From Candidatus Azophilus lithoversatilis (GTDB lineage: Bacteria > Pseudomonadota > Gammaproteobacteria > Pseudomonadales > Azotimanducaceae): DNA of 62,021 nucleotides. Positions 1 through 8,316 of the stretch are shown here, one piece after another. How positions within the stretch are numbered: position 1 is the stretch's first letter; every line of letters begins with the position of its first letter. The stretch lies in assembly GCA_028278675.1 (NCBI GenBank), contig JAQAJJ010000004.1, positions 6,998 to 69,018 on the forward strand, in the 5' to 3' direction. The notes under the pieces are model-generated. The model had not been told where the DNA came from. It did no database searches and saw only the letters and a list, made by a program, of their open reading frames with translations. The position numbers were made by a program, and so were the translations under genes.

Positions 1-74
1 GGAGACGGTCCAGCGGCTGGCGGGTTGCTCCTTCGACATCGGCGGCGTGCCGTTCTGGGGCAAGCTAAGGGCTT
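1..74 (-). repeat. 74-nt dispersed repeat, copy 1 (inverted relative to copy 2)
   Basis: The reverse complement of this stretch matches 25065-25138 over 74 nt with no gaps and six differences, all transitions. Read on the plus strand it is open from position 2 to the TGA at 122-124 and would encode ETVQRLAGCSFDIGG-VPFWGKLRA followed by unrelated residues. It may therefore be the end of a gene lying outside the window. The copy may continue beyond the left edge. I do not recognise the family. Confidence 0.75.
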
Positions 75-115
75 CCATGAAACAACTCCGATTCAAGACG
101 AGGGCGGGACGCCGT

Positions 116-158
116 GCGACCTGACGGTCGCATTGTAGTTTTGCTGGCGCGAAACTCC
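116..158 (+). repeat. Hairpin-type dispersed repeat, copy near SCO gene
   Basis: These 43 nt align without gaps to 33983-34025, with five mismatches. The 3' half keeps the pattern of an arm, a short loop and a complementary arm ending in GCGAAACTCC, though the left arm here has drifted. GC-rich palindromic debris (CCGAAGG and similar) continues to about 240, so the 5' leader of the SCO gene is repeat-derived. Confidence 0.6.
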
Positions 159-275
159 TGGCCCAATCGAGGACGGGATGCCTTCGAGCCGAAGGAACAG
201 CTTCGGACGAAGGTCGGATCGAGGGCATCTTGCCCTCGTTCTCTTTCCCGGCGCGGGCTGAAGCGATGGTGGAGG

Positions 276-959
276 ATGCGGACGGTCGTGCTGATGGCGG
301 GGCTGGGCTGGTTTGCCGTTTCATTCGGTTGGGCGGGCGAGGCGCCGCACGCCCATCCGAAGCCCCAAGTGCTTGCTCCCGGCTACGGTCGGCTGGAATT
401 TGAACCGCCTCTGCCGGGCAGCTACGCGCTGCCGCCCCTTGGTATCGCGGCAGATGGCGACGTGCTCGACAGCCGCGGCCGAGCGACCAAACTGCACGAG
501 TTGCTCGATGGTCGGATTGTGGTCTTGAGCTTCATCTACACCACTTGCAGCGACGTCAACGGCTGCCCCCTAGCCACCCATGTGTTGCGCGGCGTTCAGG
601 ACCGGCTGCTCGATGCGCCCAGCCTCAATGGTCAAGTGCGCCTGATCAGCCTCAGTTTCGACCCCGAGCGCGACACGCCGCCGGTGTTGGCCCGCTACGG
701 TGGCTATTTCAAGGCGCCGGGCTCCGACTGGCGCTTTCTCACCACCCGCTCCCGGGTCGAGTTGGCGCCGGTGCTCGATGCCTACGGACAATGGGTGATC
801 CGCGACCCGGAGCAGGGCGCCCTGTCGCACCTGCTGAGGGTTTACTTGATCGACCGCGAAGGGCGCATCCGCAACATCTACAGCGTCTCTTTCCTGCATG
901 CGGAAACACTGCTCAACGACATCCGCACCCTGCTCATGGAGTTTCAGGCCACTTCCTGA
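276..959 (+). CDS. SCO1/SenC-family copper-binding protein
   Basis: Exported thioredoxin-fold protein of the SCO family, which delivers copper to or reduces the CuA site of cytochrome oxidase in the periplasm. From the ATG at 276 it is 227 aa with a hydrophobic leader (residues 4-20, AWAGEA-like cleavage region). The fold signature is visible: YTTCSDVNGCPLA at 89-101, SFDPERDTP at 127-135, and a His at 185 in the position of the family's distal metal ligand. The two cysteines (91 and 97) are separated by five residues rather than the usual three. An upstream in-frame start at 114 would add 54 repeat-coded residues and is less likely. It converges with the flavin monooxygenase gene, overlapping it by 16 bp. 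Confidence 0.85.
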   Translation: MRTVVLMAGLGWFAVSFGWAGEAPHAHPKPQVLAPGYGRLEFEPPLPGSYALPPLGIAADGDVLDSRGRATKLHELLDGRIVVLSFIYTTCSDVNGCPLATHVLRGVQDRLLDAPSLNGQVRLISLSFDPERDTPPVLARYGGYFKAPGSDWRFLTTRSRVELAPVLDAYGQWVIRDPEQGALSHLLRVYLIDREGRIRNIYSVSFLHAETLLNDIRTLLMEFQATS

Positions 960-2413
960 AACTGGCTCCAAATGGGGCGCCGGGTGCGGAACCAATACTC
1001 CAGGGTGGTTCCCTTCCAGTTGTTCACCACCTTGCCAGCCGCGTTCTTGTACCAGCTCGCGCAACCAGTGGCCCAGATCGACCCTTCATCCAAGGACTTC
1101 TGCAGGTCGGCATTGAAGTCGGACTGAACTTCGGGCCGCACGTCGAGGTACTTGAGCCCGCGCCGGTTGAGCGCCTCGATGCACTGCAGGATGTAACGCA
1201 CTTGGGCTTCGATCATGAAGATGATGGAGTTGTGCCCCAAATTGGTGTTCGGCCCGTAGGTCAGGAAGAAGTTGGGAAAGCCCGACACGGTGATGCCCAT
1301 GTAGGCCTCCGCGCCTTCCCGCCAGGCGTCGTTGAGCCGCTTGCCACCAAGCCCGGCGATCTCCATCGGCGTCAGGAACTCGTTGGTGCGAAAGCCCGTG
1401 CCGTAGATGATGGCGTCGAAGGGGCGTTCGGTGCCGTCCGCCAGCGCAAGCCCGGCTTCGGTGACTCGGCTGATGGGCGTGGTCACCAGTGAGACGTTGT
1501 CCCTGGCCAGCGCCGGATAGTAGGTGTCGTCGATGATTACCCGCTTGCAGCCGATATCGTAGTCCGGCGTCAAGGCGTCGATCATCTCCGCATCATCGAT
1601 CGTCGCCTTCATGTGCTCCAAGGCGGCTTGTTCCAGCTTGGCGCGCCGCTTGGACGTGCGCCGCATGATGGGAAACAGGGTGAACTCGTAGCGCAGCCAG
1701 ATGAAGTAGCGGTACAGCTTGACCAGCAGCGGAAACCGCTGGAACGCTTTCAGTGTGGCGGGCGAGAAGGCATGATCATTGCGCGGGATCACCCAATGGG
1801 CGCTGCGCTGAAAGACGCTGACCTCCGCCGCCGTCTTGGCCACTTCCGGGACGAATTGGGCGGCGCTGCAGCCGTTGCCGATGACCGCCACCCGCCGGCC
1901 CGACAGGTCACGGCTGTGGTCCCATTGGGCGGAATGAAAAGTGATGCCCTTGAAGCGGTCGATGTCGTCCAGATCGGGCCAGGCCGGTTGGTTGAGTTGG
2001 CCGACTGAGGAGACCAGCACGGAAGTTCGCAACACCTCGCCGTCGGCCAGTTCGAGCCGCCAGCAAGCTTCGGATTCCTGGAACTGAGCGCGCGCCACCT
2101 CGACGTTGCAGCGCAGATGGGGGCTCAAGGCGTACTTCTCGACGCAGTCCTCCAGGTAGCCGAGGATCTCCGCCTGGCCGGGAAACAGCCGCGACCAATC
2201 GCGCTTGGTCTCGAAGGAGAACGAATAGAACATCGAGGGCACGTCGCAGGCACAGCCGGGGTAGGTGTTGTCGCGCCAAGTGCCGCCCGGCTCGGCCCGC
2301 TTCTCCAGGATCACGAAGTTGTGAAAGCCGGCCTTCTTGAGCTTCATGCCCATGCACAGGCCACCGACGCCGGCGCCGATGATGGTGATGTAGGGCTGGT
2401 TTTGGTCGATCAA
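944..2413 (-). CDS. FAD-dependent Baeyer-Villiger-type monooxygenase
   Basis: Class B flavin monooxygenase of about 490 aa, predicted to use FAD and NADPH to insert one oxygen into a ketone or other substrate. Numbering from the longer frame that starts with TTG at 2428: FAD dinucleotide fold GAGVGG (18-23), the GGTWRDNTYPG...CD segment (48-62) typical of the family, the Baeyer-Villiger fingerprint FKGITFHSAQW (159-169), and a second nucleotide fold GNGCSA (184-189). The TTG at 2413 is preferred because GGGGAG lies 7 nt upstream; the TTG at 2428 has no ribosome site. It sits 51 bp downstream of the ABM-domain gene on the same strand, so the two are probably co-transcribed. Substrate unknown. 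Confidence 0.9.
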   Translation of the reverse strand: MIDQNQPYITIIGAGVGGLCMGMKLKKAGFHNFVILEKRAEPGGTWRDNTYPGCACDVPSMFYSFSFETKRDWSRLFPGQAEILGYLEDCVEKYALSPHLRCNVEVARAQFQESEACWRLELADGEVLRTSVLVSSVGQLNQPAWPDLDDIDRFKGITFHSAQWDHSRDLSGRRVAVIGNGCSAAQFVPEVAKTAAEVSVFQRSAHWVIPRNDHAFSPATLKAFQRFPLLVKLYRYFIWLRYEFTLFPIMRRTSKRRAKLEQAALEHMKATIDDAEMIDALTPDYDIGCKRVIIDDTYYPALARDNVSLVTTPISRVTEAGLALADGTERPFDAIIYGTGFRTNEFLTPMEIAGLGGKRLNDAWREGAEAYMGITVSGFPNFFLTYGPNTNLGHNSIIFMIEAQVRYILQCIEALNRRGLKYLDVRPEVQSDFNADLQKSLDEGSIWATGCASWYKNAAGKVVNNWKGTTLEYWFRTRRPIWSQFQEVA

Positions 2414-2464
2414 TTCAGTGCTCCCCAATATCCGTCTTGCAGCAGTCTTGCCATTGGCACGATT

Positions 2465-2818
2465 CTAATCGCTAGCGGTGAAGAAGTCCGCCCGCGGGGT
2501 CATGGTTTCATCGTACACTGGCTCGGCGAGGTCCACGCGGTACTTGGAGACGTCGGAGCCCGTGATGCCAAAGGAGCCAATGTTGTCGCGCATGTTGAGA
2601 TACCAGTCGCACTCGAAGTGAGCGGCCAGCGCCGCCTCGCTCTCCCACCGCTCGAACACGCGGATGCGGCCGGGATGCAGGGGGTCCGGGCACCAGTCGT
2701 AGTCGAGGCAGCCTTCCTCGGTCAGGGCGCCTTCGATGAGAGGGCGGCCCGCGTCCAAGGCGGGGGCGACGTTTTCGGGCGGCAAGTCGATGGTGCCGGA
2801 GATGATGATCTTGGTCAT
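2465..2818 (-). CDS. ABM-fold antibiotic biosynthesis monooxygenase-like protein
   Basis: Small single-domain protein of 117 aa with the dimeric ferredoxin-like ABM layout: strand-forming MTKIIISGTIDL, a helix containing EGCLDYDW, RIRVFERWESEAALAAHF, then a C-terminal strand region. Family members include cofactor-free quinol monooxygenases and heme-degrading enzymes. The ERW and AHF segments support the fold but do not fix the substrate. The start ATG has AGGAGGAA about 10 nt upstream. It is the first gene of a two-gene unit with the flavin monooxygenase, so a joint oxidation step on an aromatic or cyclic compound is plausible but inferred. Confidence 0.8.
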   Translation of the reverse strand: MTKIIISGTIDLPPENVAPALDAGRPLIEGALTEEGCLDYDWCPDPLHPGRIRVFERWESEAALAAHFECDWYLNMRDNIGSFGITGSDVSKYRVDLAEPVYDETMTPRADFFTASD

Positions 2819-3253
2819 GGGGCTTGGCTTCCTCCTGATTGTGATGAATCGCGGGCCCGGTGGGCAGACGCGCCGAGCGGCGCAGGCCGCCGTTGCTAGA
2901 AGAACTTGTCCAAGATCAAGCTGCCGATGGTCATGTCCGATATTTCCTTAAGTGCGCGTTTCATGAGTATATGCCTCTTGGTCGGGTTTGAAAAAGGGCA
3001 TTCAATCCTGATGGGGTGGCCCCCGTCTTTAGCCAATCTCCCAACGCGGTGTCGGAAACTGTCCAACGTGCGCCGACCGGCTTGGGGCGAGCCGCGGGAC
3101 CGCGGTTGCCCGGCACCGGCGGCGGGACTGGCGGTTCGGAATTGATGCAGGCGGCCGTCTGGGATCCCACGCAGGGGATGCGAACTTGACGCCTTGAGCG
3201 GGAATGGGTATCAACTCCCGCCTGCGGCCAACGATTAAGCACACGGAGACGTC
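2819..3253. other. 435-nt divergent intergenic region
   Basis: Lies between the minus-strand monooxygenase pair and the plus-strand acyl-CoA dehydrogenase. I see no convincing gene. A 22-residue frame on the minus strand (2896-2964) begins directly after a promoter-like TATACT and has no ribosome site. The stretch is less GC-rich than its surroundings at 2930-3005, consistent with promoters for both directions. Confidence 0.5.
2966..2994 (-). promoter_or_regulatory. Candidate sigma-70 promoter for the monooxygenase pair
   Basis: On the minus strand TTTTCA (2994-2989) and TATACT (2971-2966) are separated by 17 nt. The -10 matches the consensus at five of six positions and the -35 at four. It lies about 150 nt upstream of the ABM gene start, in the AT-richest part of the intergenic region. 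Confidence 0.4.
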
Positions 3254-4456
3254 ATGGATATAGCCTACAGCGCCGAGGATGAAGCCTTCCGGGACGAAGT
3301 GCGAGCCTTTCTCGACACTCGGCTGAGCGACGACATGCGCCGGGCGGCAGCGCGAACGACCACCGTGTTCGCGGACAAGGACTTGGCTATGGCGTGGCAG
3401 GCCATTCTCGTGGAGCGGGGCTGGGCGGTGCCGTCCTGGCCCGCCGAGCATGGCGGCACTGGCTGGACACCGACCCAGAAGTACATCTTCGGCGAGGAAC
3501 TCGCCAAGGCCGGCGCACCCGGCTTGATTCCCTTGGGGCTGCGCATGCTCGCCCCGGTGTTGTTCAAGTACGGCACGCCGGAGCAGAAGGCGCGCTACCT
3601 GCCGAAAATGCTCTCGGGCGAGCACTACTGGTGCCAAGGCTATTCCGAACCGGGTTCCGGTTCCGACCTTTCCAGCCTGAAGACGGCGGCCGTGAAGGAC
3701 GGCGATGACTACATTATCAACGGCTCCAAAATCTGGACCACGCATGCCCAGTTTGCCGACCACATTTTTTGCCTGGTGCGCACTGACAGCTCCGGCCGGC
3801 CGCAGCAGGGCATCACCTTCCTGCTGGTTCCCATGGCGACGCCGGGGGTGACCGTTGCGCCGATCATTACCTTGGCCGCCGATCACGAGGTCAATCAGGT
3901 GTTTTTTGACGAGGTCCGGGTTCCCCAAGCCAACCGGGTGGGTCCGGAGCATGATGGTTGGAACGTGGCCAAGTATCTCCTGGAGTTTGAGCGCGGCGGC
4001 GGCGGGGCGGCCGTGCGGCTGAAGGTGTCCCTCGACCATCTGCAGGCCATCGCCGCCACGGAGCGGGAAGGGGGAGAGGCGCTGTGGTCGTCGTCTGGAT
4101 TCCGTGCCCGCACCAATGCCCTGGACATTCGCATCATGGCATTGCAGTTTTCCGAGCATGCCACCTTGGCGCGCCTGTCCCGTGGCGAGTCGCCGGGTCC
4201 GGGATCCTCGTTGGCGAAGAACAACTCGGTCGACATCGAGCAGCAGATCAACGAGCTCAAGCTCGAAGCCGTTCATTACTACGGCCTGCCGCATGCCAAC
4301 CTGATCTCGATGAACGGCCACGACGATCCCCGGGTCGGGCCGGAGCATGCCGAGACGGTGACGCCGCGCTACCTCAATTCCCGCGCCGCTTCCATCTTCG
4401 GTGGCGCCAGGGAAGTGCAGAAAAACATCGTCGCCAAGGTCGTGCTCGGTCTTTGA
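3254..4456 (+). CDS. Acyl-CoA dehydrogenase family protein
   Basis: FAD-dependent dehydrogenase that introduces a double bond alpha-beta to an acyl-CoA thioester. 400 aa, normal length. The N-terminal helical domain is followed by the FAD/substrate signature GYSEPGSGSDL (129-139), the beta domain (GSKIWTTHAQFADHIFCLVR region) and a C-terminal helical domain ending IFGGAREVQKNIVAKVVLGL, the standard FAD-contacting tail. GGAGACGTC precedes the ATG. It starts a co-directional run with the luciferase-like oxidoreductase, the small membrane protein and the 2-hydroxyacid dehydrogenase. Substrate chain length or ring type cannot be told. Confidence 0.92.
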   Translation: MDIAYSAEDEAFRDEVRAFLDTRLSDDMRRAAARTTTVFADKDLAMAWQAILVERGWAVPSWPAEHGGTGWTPTQKYIFGEELAKAGAPGLIPLGLRMLAPVLFKYGTPEQKARYLPKMLSGEHYWCQGYSEPGSGSDLSSLKTAAVKDGDDYIINGSKIWTTHAQFADHIFCLVRTDSSGRPQQGITFLLVPMATPGVTVAPIITLAADHEVNQVFFDEVRVPQANRVGPEHDGWNVAKYLLEFERGGGGAAVRLKVSLDHLQAIAATEREGGEALWSSSGFRARTNALDIRIMALQFSEHATLARLSRGESPGPGSSLAKNNSVDIEQQINELKLEAVHYYGLPHANLISMNGHDDPRVGPEHAETVTPRYLNSRAASIFGGAREVQKNIVAKVVLGL

Positions 4457-4517
4457 GCGCTGTTCCTCGAATCGGGGGCGGGATGCCCTGCGCCGAAGAG
4501 ATCCCTCCGGGCCAACG

Positions 4518-4558
4518 GGAGTTTTGCGCCAGCAAAACTCCAACGAACCGAAGGTTCG
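4518..4558. repeat. Bipartite hairpin repeat
   Basis: Two hairpins in a row. GGAGTTTTGC (4518-4527) pairs with GCAAAACTCC (4532-4541) around a 4-nt loop, and CGAACC (4544-4549) pairs with GGTTCG (4553-4558) around GAA. The same pair of hairpins with different arm sequences occurs at 55554-55607. It occupies the gap between the acyl-CoA dehydrogenase and luciferase-like genes. Confidence 0.75.
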
Positions 4559-4699
4559 CGGGCATCGTGCCCTTGCCCCTTTGGAGCGGGGTGTCATGCC
4601 CACCGCGGTTCTTCCGCACGTGCGCATGGCCAATAGGCAATCCGCCCAAAAAAATGCGTAAACTCTGACGCCATTACTGAAACCAAGGAGAGCGAATTC

Positions 4700-5764
4700 A
4701 TGGACATCGGCATCTGCGTGGCTTCCCATGTGGGCGACATCGGCTACGTCGTGCGGGCGGAGGAGCTCGGCTACAGCCACGCTTGGCTGGCGGACAGCCA
4801 GATGCTCTGGTCGGACTGCTACGCCACCTTGGCCTTGGCGGCAGACCGCACTTCCCGCATCAATCTTGGCACTGGAGTGGCCGTCACCGGCACCCGGCCT
4901 GCCCCGGTCAATGCAGCGGCCATCGCCACCATCAATGCGCTGGCGCCGGGCCGCACCTTCTGCGGGGTCGGTGCGGGCAACACGGCGATGCGGGTGATGG
5001 GGCTGCCGCCGCAGCGCATCGCCAGCTATGACGCCTACCTCGGCGAGCTCAAGCCTCTGCTCAAGGGTGAGGAGGCGCTCCATGGCCCAGAGGGCGCACC
5101 CATCCGCCACATCATGCCCGACCAAGGGTTCGTCAACTTCGCAGACGAGATTCCCCTCTACGTCTCCGGCTTCGGCCCGCGTTCGTTGGCGTTGGCGGGC
5201 AAGCACGGCGACGGTGCGGTTTTGGCGCCGCCGGATTTCGGGGCGGCAATGGCCAACATCTGGCATCTGATCGAGGCGGGCGCCGAGGCCGGCGGGCGGA
5301 CCCTTGACCGAGAGCGGTTTTACATGACCGCCCTGACCACGATGGTGGTCCTGGAGGAGGGTGAGGCCAAGGACTCTGAGCGGGTGAAAAGCCAATGCGG
5401 CGCCATGGCGATGGCGGCGGTGCACTACGCCTACGACCAATACCGCAATTTCGGCCATCAGCCGCCGAATGCGCTGGCGGGCATCTGGGCGGACTACACC
5501 GCGCTGCTGGAGTCGTTTCCACGGGAGCGCCGCCACCAACGCATCCACGCCGGCCACAACTGCTGGGTGCTGCCGGAGGAGGAACGATTTCTGACGCCGG
5601 AGGTACTGGCCGCCTCGTCAATGATCGGCACGGCCGATGAGTTGATCGAACGCTTGCGGGATTTGGCCGCTGGCGGGCTCGATCAAGTGATGATCCTGCC
5701 CAACTTCGACACGCGCTTTGATGTGCTGGAGCGAGTGGGCGCAAAGATCCTGCCCAACGTTTAA
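4700..5764 (+). CDS. LLM-class (luciferase-like, F420- or FMN-dependent) oxidoreductase
   Basis: 354-aa TIM-barrel protein of the bacterial luciferase/F420-dependent reductase superfamily. Seen in order: a first strand MDIGICVASHVGD, the AEELGYSHAWLADSQM segment after it, INLGTGVAVTGTRPAPVNAAAIATINALAPGR spread over 53-84, and FCGVGAGN at about 87-94, all typical of the methylene-H4MPT reductase-like branch. AAGGAGAGCG lies 7-8 nt before the ATG. No F420 biosynthesis genes are present here, so the flavin used is open. The acyl-CoA dehydrogenase upstream suggests a catabolic role; substrate unknown. Confidence 0.85.
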   Translation: MDIGICVASHVGDIGYVVRAEELGYSHAWLADSQMLWSDCYATLALAADRTSRINLGTGVAVTGTRPAPVNAAAIATINALAPGRTFCGVGAGNTAMRVMGLPPQRIASYDAYLGELKPLLKGEEALHGPEGAPIRHIMPDQGFVNFADEIPLYVSGFGPRSLALAGKHGDGAVLAPPDFGAAMANIWHLIEAGAEAGGRTLDRERFYMTALTTMVVLEEGEAKDSERVKSQCGAMAMAAVHYAYDQYRNFGHQPPNALAGIWADYTALLESFPRERRHQRIHAGHNCWVLPEEERFLTPEVLAASSMIGTADELIERLRDLAAGGLDQVMILPNFDTRFDVLERVGAKILPNV

Positions 5765-5804
5765 ACGCCGTCCCTGCACGAAAGTTGAATCCGAGGAAGC
5801 TGCC

Positions 5805-6242
5805 ATGATCGACACCTTGCGCCGAGAGTGGGCCAAGAGAAGCTGGTGGATGAACCTGACGTTCGCCTTCTGCCTGTACATGACCTTCATCTACATGCCC
5901 TTCGACATCTTCTTCAAGCCGATGGCGGAGGATGAGGAAGTCTGGTTCGGCTTCACCCTGCACGGCTTCTGGGCCAAGGCGACCGCACCCCTGCACTGGT
6001 TGATCTACGCCGCACTTGCTGCCGGATTCTTCAGGATGTCCGCCTGGATGTGGCCGTGGGCGGCAGTTTACGTCGCTCAGATCGCCTTCAGCATGCTGGT
6101 CTGGAATCTTCTCGACCCACGCGGGGGCGGCTGGCTTGTCGGCTTGATTGCCGGTGCCATCTTCCTAGTGCCCACCATCGCATTGTGGCGGGTGCGAGAA
6201 GCCTTCCAGTCCCCGGCTGAAGACGCCGTTCGAGCCGCTTGA
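5805..6242 (+). CDS. Small integral membrane protein, four predicted helices
   Basis: 145 aa. A basic N-terminus (DTLRREWAKRSWW) is followed by four hydrophobic stretches at about residues 16-32, 63-80, 83-100 and 108-128. It is rich in Trp and Phe, with aromatic patches such as WMWPWAAVYVAQ. The ATG at 5805 is preferred because GAGGAAGC lies just upstream and because the longer frame overlaps the preceding gene. I do not recognise a family. Its position between an oxidoreductase and a dehydrogenase in one run suggests a role with that pathway, for example substrate handling at the membrane, but this is only context. Confidence 0.75.
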   Translation: MIDTLRREWAKRSWWMNLTFAFCLYMTFIYMPFDIFFKPMAEDEEVWFGFTLHGFWAKATAPLHWLIYAALAAGFFRMSAWMWPWAAVYVAQIAFSMLVWNLLDPRGGGWLVGLIAGAIFLVPTIALWRVREAFQSPAEDAVRAA

Positions 6243-6248
6243 CAGGTT

Positions 6249-7229
6249 TTGGCCGCCATCGTGGCGAAACCGCTGGCGGTCGTTACCCGCCGCTGGCCCG
6301 CTTCGGTGGAGGCGCGTCTGGCCGATGCCTTTGATGTTCGCCTCAACGCCGACGACCATCCCTTCTCCGCCGATGAGTTGCGCGCCGCCTTGACCGACGC
6401 GGATGCGCTCTGCGCCACCGTCACGGACGATCTCTCGGCCGAGGTGCTGTCGGTGAGCGGGCGCACACGCATCATCGCCAACTTCGGCGTCGGCGTTAAC
6501 CACATTGCCTTGGGCGCGGCCCGCGCCCAAGGCATCGCAGTGACCAACACGCCCGACGTGTTGACCGAGTGCACGGCGGACTTGGCGATGGCCTTGCTGC
6601 TGATGTCCGCTCGGCGAGCGGGGGAAGGCGAGCGTGAGCTGCGCGCCGGAAAGTGGAGTGGCTGGCGGCCCACACATCTGACCGGCACCAGAGTCTGGGG
6701 CAAGACCTTGGGCGTCGTCGGCATGGGCCGCATCGGCATTGCCACGGCCCGCCGTGCCCATCAGGGCTTTGGCATGCGCATCCTCTGCTTCAATCGCAGC
6801 CGAGTGTCCGGGACGGTGCTTGGCGACCTAGCGGCCGAACAACTGGACAGCTTGGACGCACTGCTCCCGCAAGTGGACTTCCTCTCCCTGCACTGTCCCG
6901 CGAACCCTGAAAGCCACCACCTGATTGACGCCGCCCGGCTGGCCCGGATGCGCCCGAGCGCCCATTTGATCAACACCGCCCGCGGCAGCGTGGTGGATGA
7001 AGCGGCGCTCGCCGAAGCCCTCAGGCAGGGCGTGATCGCCGGTGCAGGACTTGATGTCTATGAAGCTGAACCCGAGGTCCACCCGGCCCTCGCCGGCCTG
7101 CGCAACGCCGTGCTCCTGCCCCACATGGGCAGCGGCACCGACGCCACTCGTGAAGCGATGGGAATGCGTGTGCTGGACAACCTCAAGGCCTTCTTCGCAG
7201 GCCAAAAGCCACCCGACCTCTGCGACTAG
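6249..7229 (+). CDS. D-2-hydroxyacid dehydrogenase (glyoxylate/hydroxypyruvate reductase-like)
   Basis: NAD(P)-dependent reductase or dehydrogenase of 2-keto/2-hydroxy acids, 326 aa. The nucleotide-binding loop GMGRIG is at 158-163. The catalytic triad is visible as Arg245 (NTARGSVVDE), Glu274 (YEAEP) and His292 (LPHMGS). FGVGVNHIAL at 79-88 is the usual substrate loop. The first possible start is a TTG at 6249 only 6 nt after the preceding stop, with a GTG at 6261 as alternative; the ribosome site is weak in both cases. It closes the co-directional run that begins with the acyl-CoA dehydrogenase. Confidence 0.9.
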   Translation: MAAIVAKPLAVVTRRWPASVEARLADAFDVRLNADDHPFSADELRAALTDADALCATVTDDLSAEVLSVSGRTRIIANFGVGVNHIALGAARAQGIAVTNTPDVLTECTADLAMALLLMSARRAGEGERELRAGKWSGWRPTHLTGTRVWGKTLGVVGMGRIGIATARRAHQGFGMRILCFNRSRVSGTVLGDLAAEQLDSLDALLPQVDFLSLHCPANPESHHLIDAARLARMRPSAHLINTARGSVVDEAALAEALRQGVIAGAGLDVYEAEPEVHPALAGLRNAVLLPHMGSGTDATREAMGMRVLDNLKAFFAGQKPPDLCD

Positions 7230-7477
7230 TCAGACGGTACGGCGGCAGCTAGATTGGGTCGCAACCCCTCAAGCAGGCCTTCAATGCGCGCCACTCGCTG
7301 CTGCAGTTCCTTGATTTGCTCCGATCGAGCCCGGCCCTCAGTGCGCAATTCGCTGATGTCGGCTCGCATATCAGAGCGCAGTTCGGAAATGGTTCCGCTT
7401 TGGTGCAGCATCAGGCCAGCCAGCCCGATGATGCCGGTGATCATTATTCCGCTGATGGTCAAGGTGTCCTTTGACAT
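7226..7477 (-). CDS. Small membrane-anchored coiled-coil protein
   Basis: 83 aa. One hydrophobic segment near the N-terminus (TISGIMITGIIGLAGLMLH, about residues 7-25) is followed by a heptad-rich charged helix (SELRSDMRADISELRTEG...EQIKELQQRVARIEGLL). This layout suits a one-pass membrane protein with a cytoplasmic or periplasmic coiled coil. Function unknown. Its 3' end overlaps the hydroxyacid dehydrogenase by 4 bp, tail to tail. Similar short TM-plus-coil proteins are common hypotheticals in proteobacteria. Confidence 0.7.
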   Translation of the reverse strand: MSKDTLTISGIMITGIIGLAGLMLHQSGTISELRSDMRADISELRTEGRARSEQIKELQQRVARIEGLLEGLRPNLAAAVPSD

Positions 7478-7642
7478 GTCTTCATCCTATCACGTCCGAT
7501 CGCGTTTTCGCGGCAGAGACGGAAGCGCTCATTGCCGCATCCTTGGATGGGTACGCTACGCATAGGGGAGGCGGAGCGATATGGACAATCTCTCCAATCC
7601 TTGTAGGAAACTGGCTCGCCGAACGGCTCGCCAGTTGGTGGG

Positions 7643-8134
7643 TCAGTCGGCGTTTTTCCGCTCGAAGTGGGCGGTGATCACTTCGCTGCCCAAGGTGCTG
7701 CCGTCGTTGTTGCCGATGGTGACGGCGGGCCAGCGGCCGTCGGCGAACAGGAACAGCACGGTGGCGCCTTCGGGACCGGCGACCAGCGGGCCGTAGCCCC
7801 GGTTGGCGAGGCCGATGCGGATGTCGCCGGCGTGGTGCCAGGTCGCGCCGACTCGCTGGGAGCCCTCCAGGATGATCTCCGTGTAGTCGCAGTCGTGGGT
7901 GTGCGCCTCGACCGTGCAATGCGGCGGGTAGTAGGCCTTGAAGACCGTCGGTGAGCCCGGTTGGTCCGGCATCCCCACCCGGTACATGCGGGTCTGGATG
8001 CCGCTCGGCAGGGTCACTTCGTCGAGGTCGTCCCAGGAGAATGCCATGTGGCCCTTGCGGCTGAGCTCGGCGCGGGCCTCGGCATCGGTTCTCTGGCCGT
8101 TGCTTTTGGTGTTTTCGGTCATGCTGGCCTCCAA
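7643..8134 (-). CDS. Cupin-domain protein
   Basis: 163 aa with a single cupin barrel. The first metal-binding motif is visible as HCTVEAHTHDCDYTEIILEG (about 90-109), that is HxH...E...G. The second motif is less clear, around GDIRIGLANRGYGPLVAGPEG, so metal binding may be incomplete. The N-terminal 30 residues are polar. The first usable start is a TTG at 8134; an ATG four codons in (8122) is an alternative. It is separated from the hydroxyacid dehydrogenase by the coiled-coil gene and faces it. Possibly a dioxygenase, isomerase or sensor; the sequence does not decide. Confidence 0.75.
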   Translation of the reverse strand: MEASMTENTKSNGQRTDAEARAELSRKGHMAFSWDDLDEVTLPSGIQTRMYRVGMPDQPGSPTVFKAYYPPHCTVEAHTHDCDYTEIILEGSQRVGATWHHAGDIRIGLANRGYGPLVAGPEGATVLFLFADGRWPAVTIGNNDGSTLGSEVITAHFERKNAD

Positions 8135-8239
8135 GTCGAAGAAGCGGTTTGGGTGGGTGATTGGCTGGTTGGCATTGTGTCAGAGTCCATCGATTACCGC
8201 GCTAACGAGACGACGCCTCAGACCGACCAGTGGGCGCAC

Positions 8240-8309
8240 CGCCCTAGGGGCGGCGCACGGAGCCGGGCGCAAAAGTTGGCTCATGTGACAGCCTTGTCCC
8301 GCCATCAAG
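8240..8309 (+). repeat. TCCCGCGATCAA-type dispersed repeat, copy 1
   Basis: A hairpin CCGCCC-TAG-GGGCGG (8240-8254) is followed by GGGCGCAAAAGTTGGCTCAT and GACAGCC...TCCCGCCATCAAG. It aligns with copies at 28630, 38698 and 45413, all on the plus strand. It fills the gap between the cupin gene and lipA. Confidence 0.75.
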
Positions 8310-8316
8310 AAGGCTG

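Noticed and set aside
2896-2964. 22-residue frame MKRALKEISDMTIGS... on the minus strand
   Set aside because: No ribosome site, and its start lies immediately after a promoter-like -10, so it would not be in the transcript; too short to judge.
3029-5557. Very long open frame on the minus strand (842 codons)
   Set aside because: It lies antisense across the acyl-CoA dehydrogenase and luciferase-like genes, which have clear family motifs; its composition (Arg/His/Pro/Gly-rich, no recognisable domain) is that of a GC-rich shadow frame.
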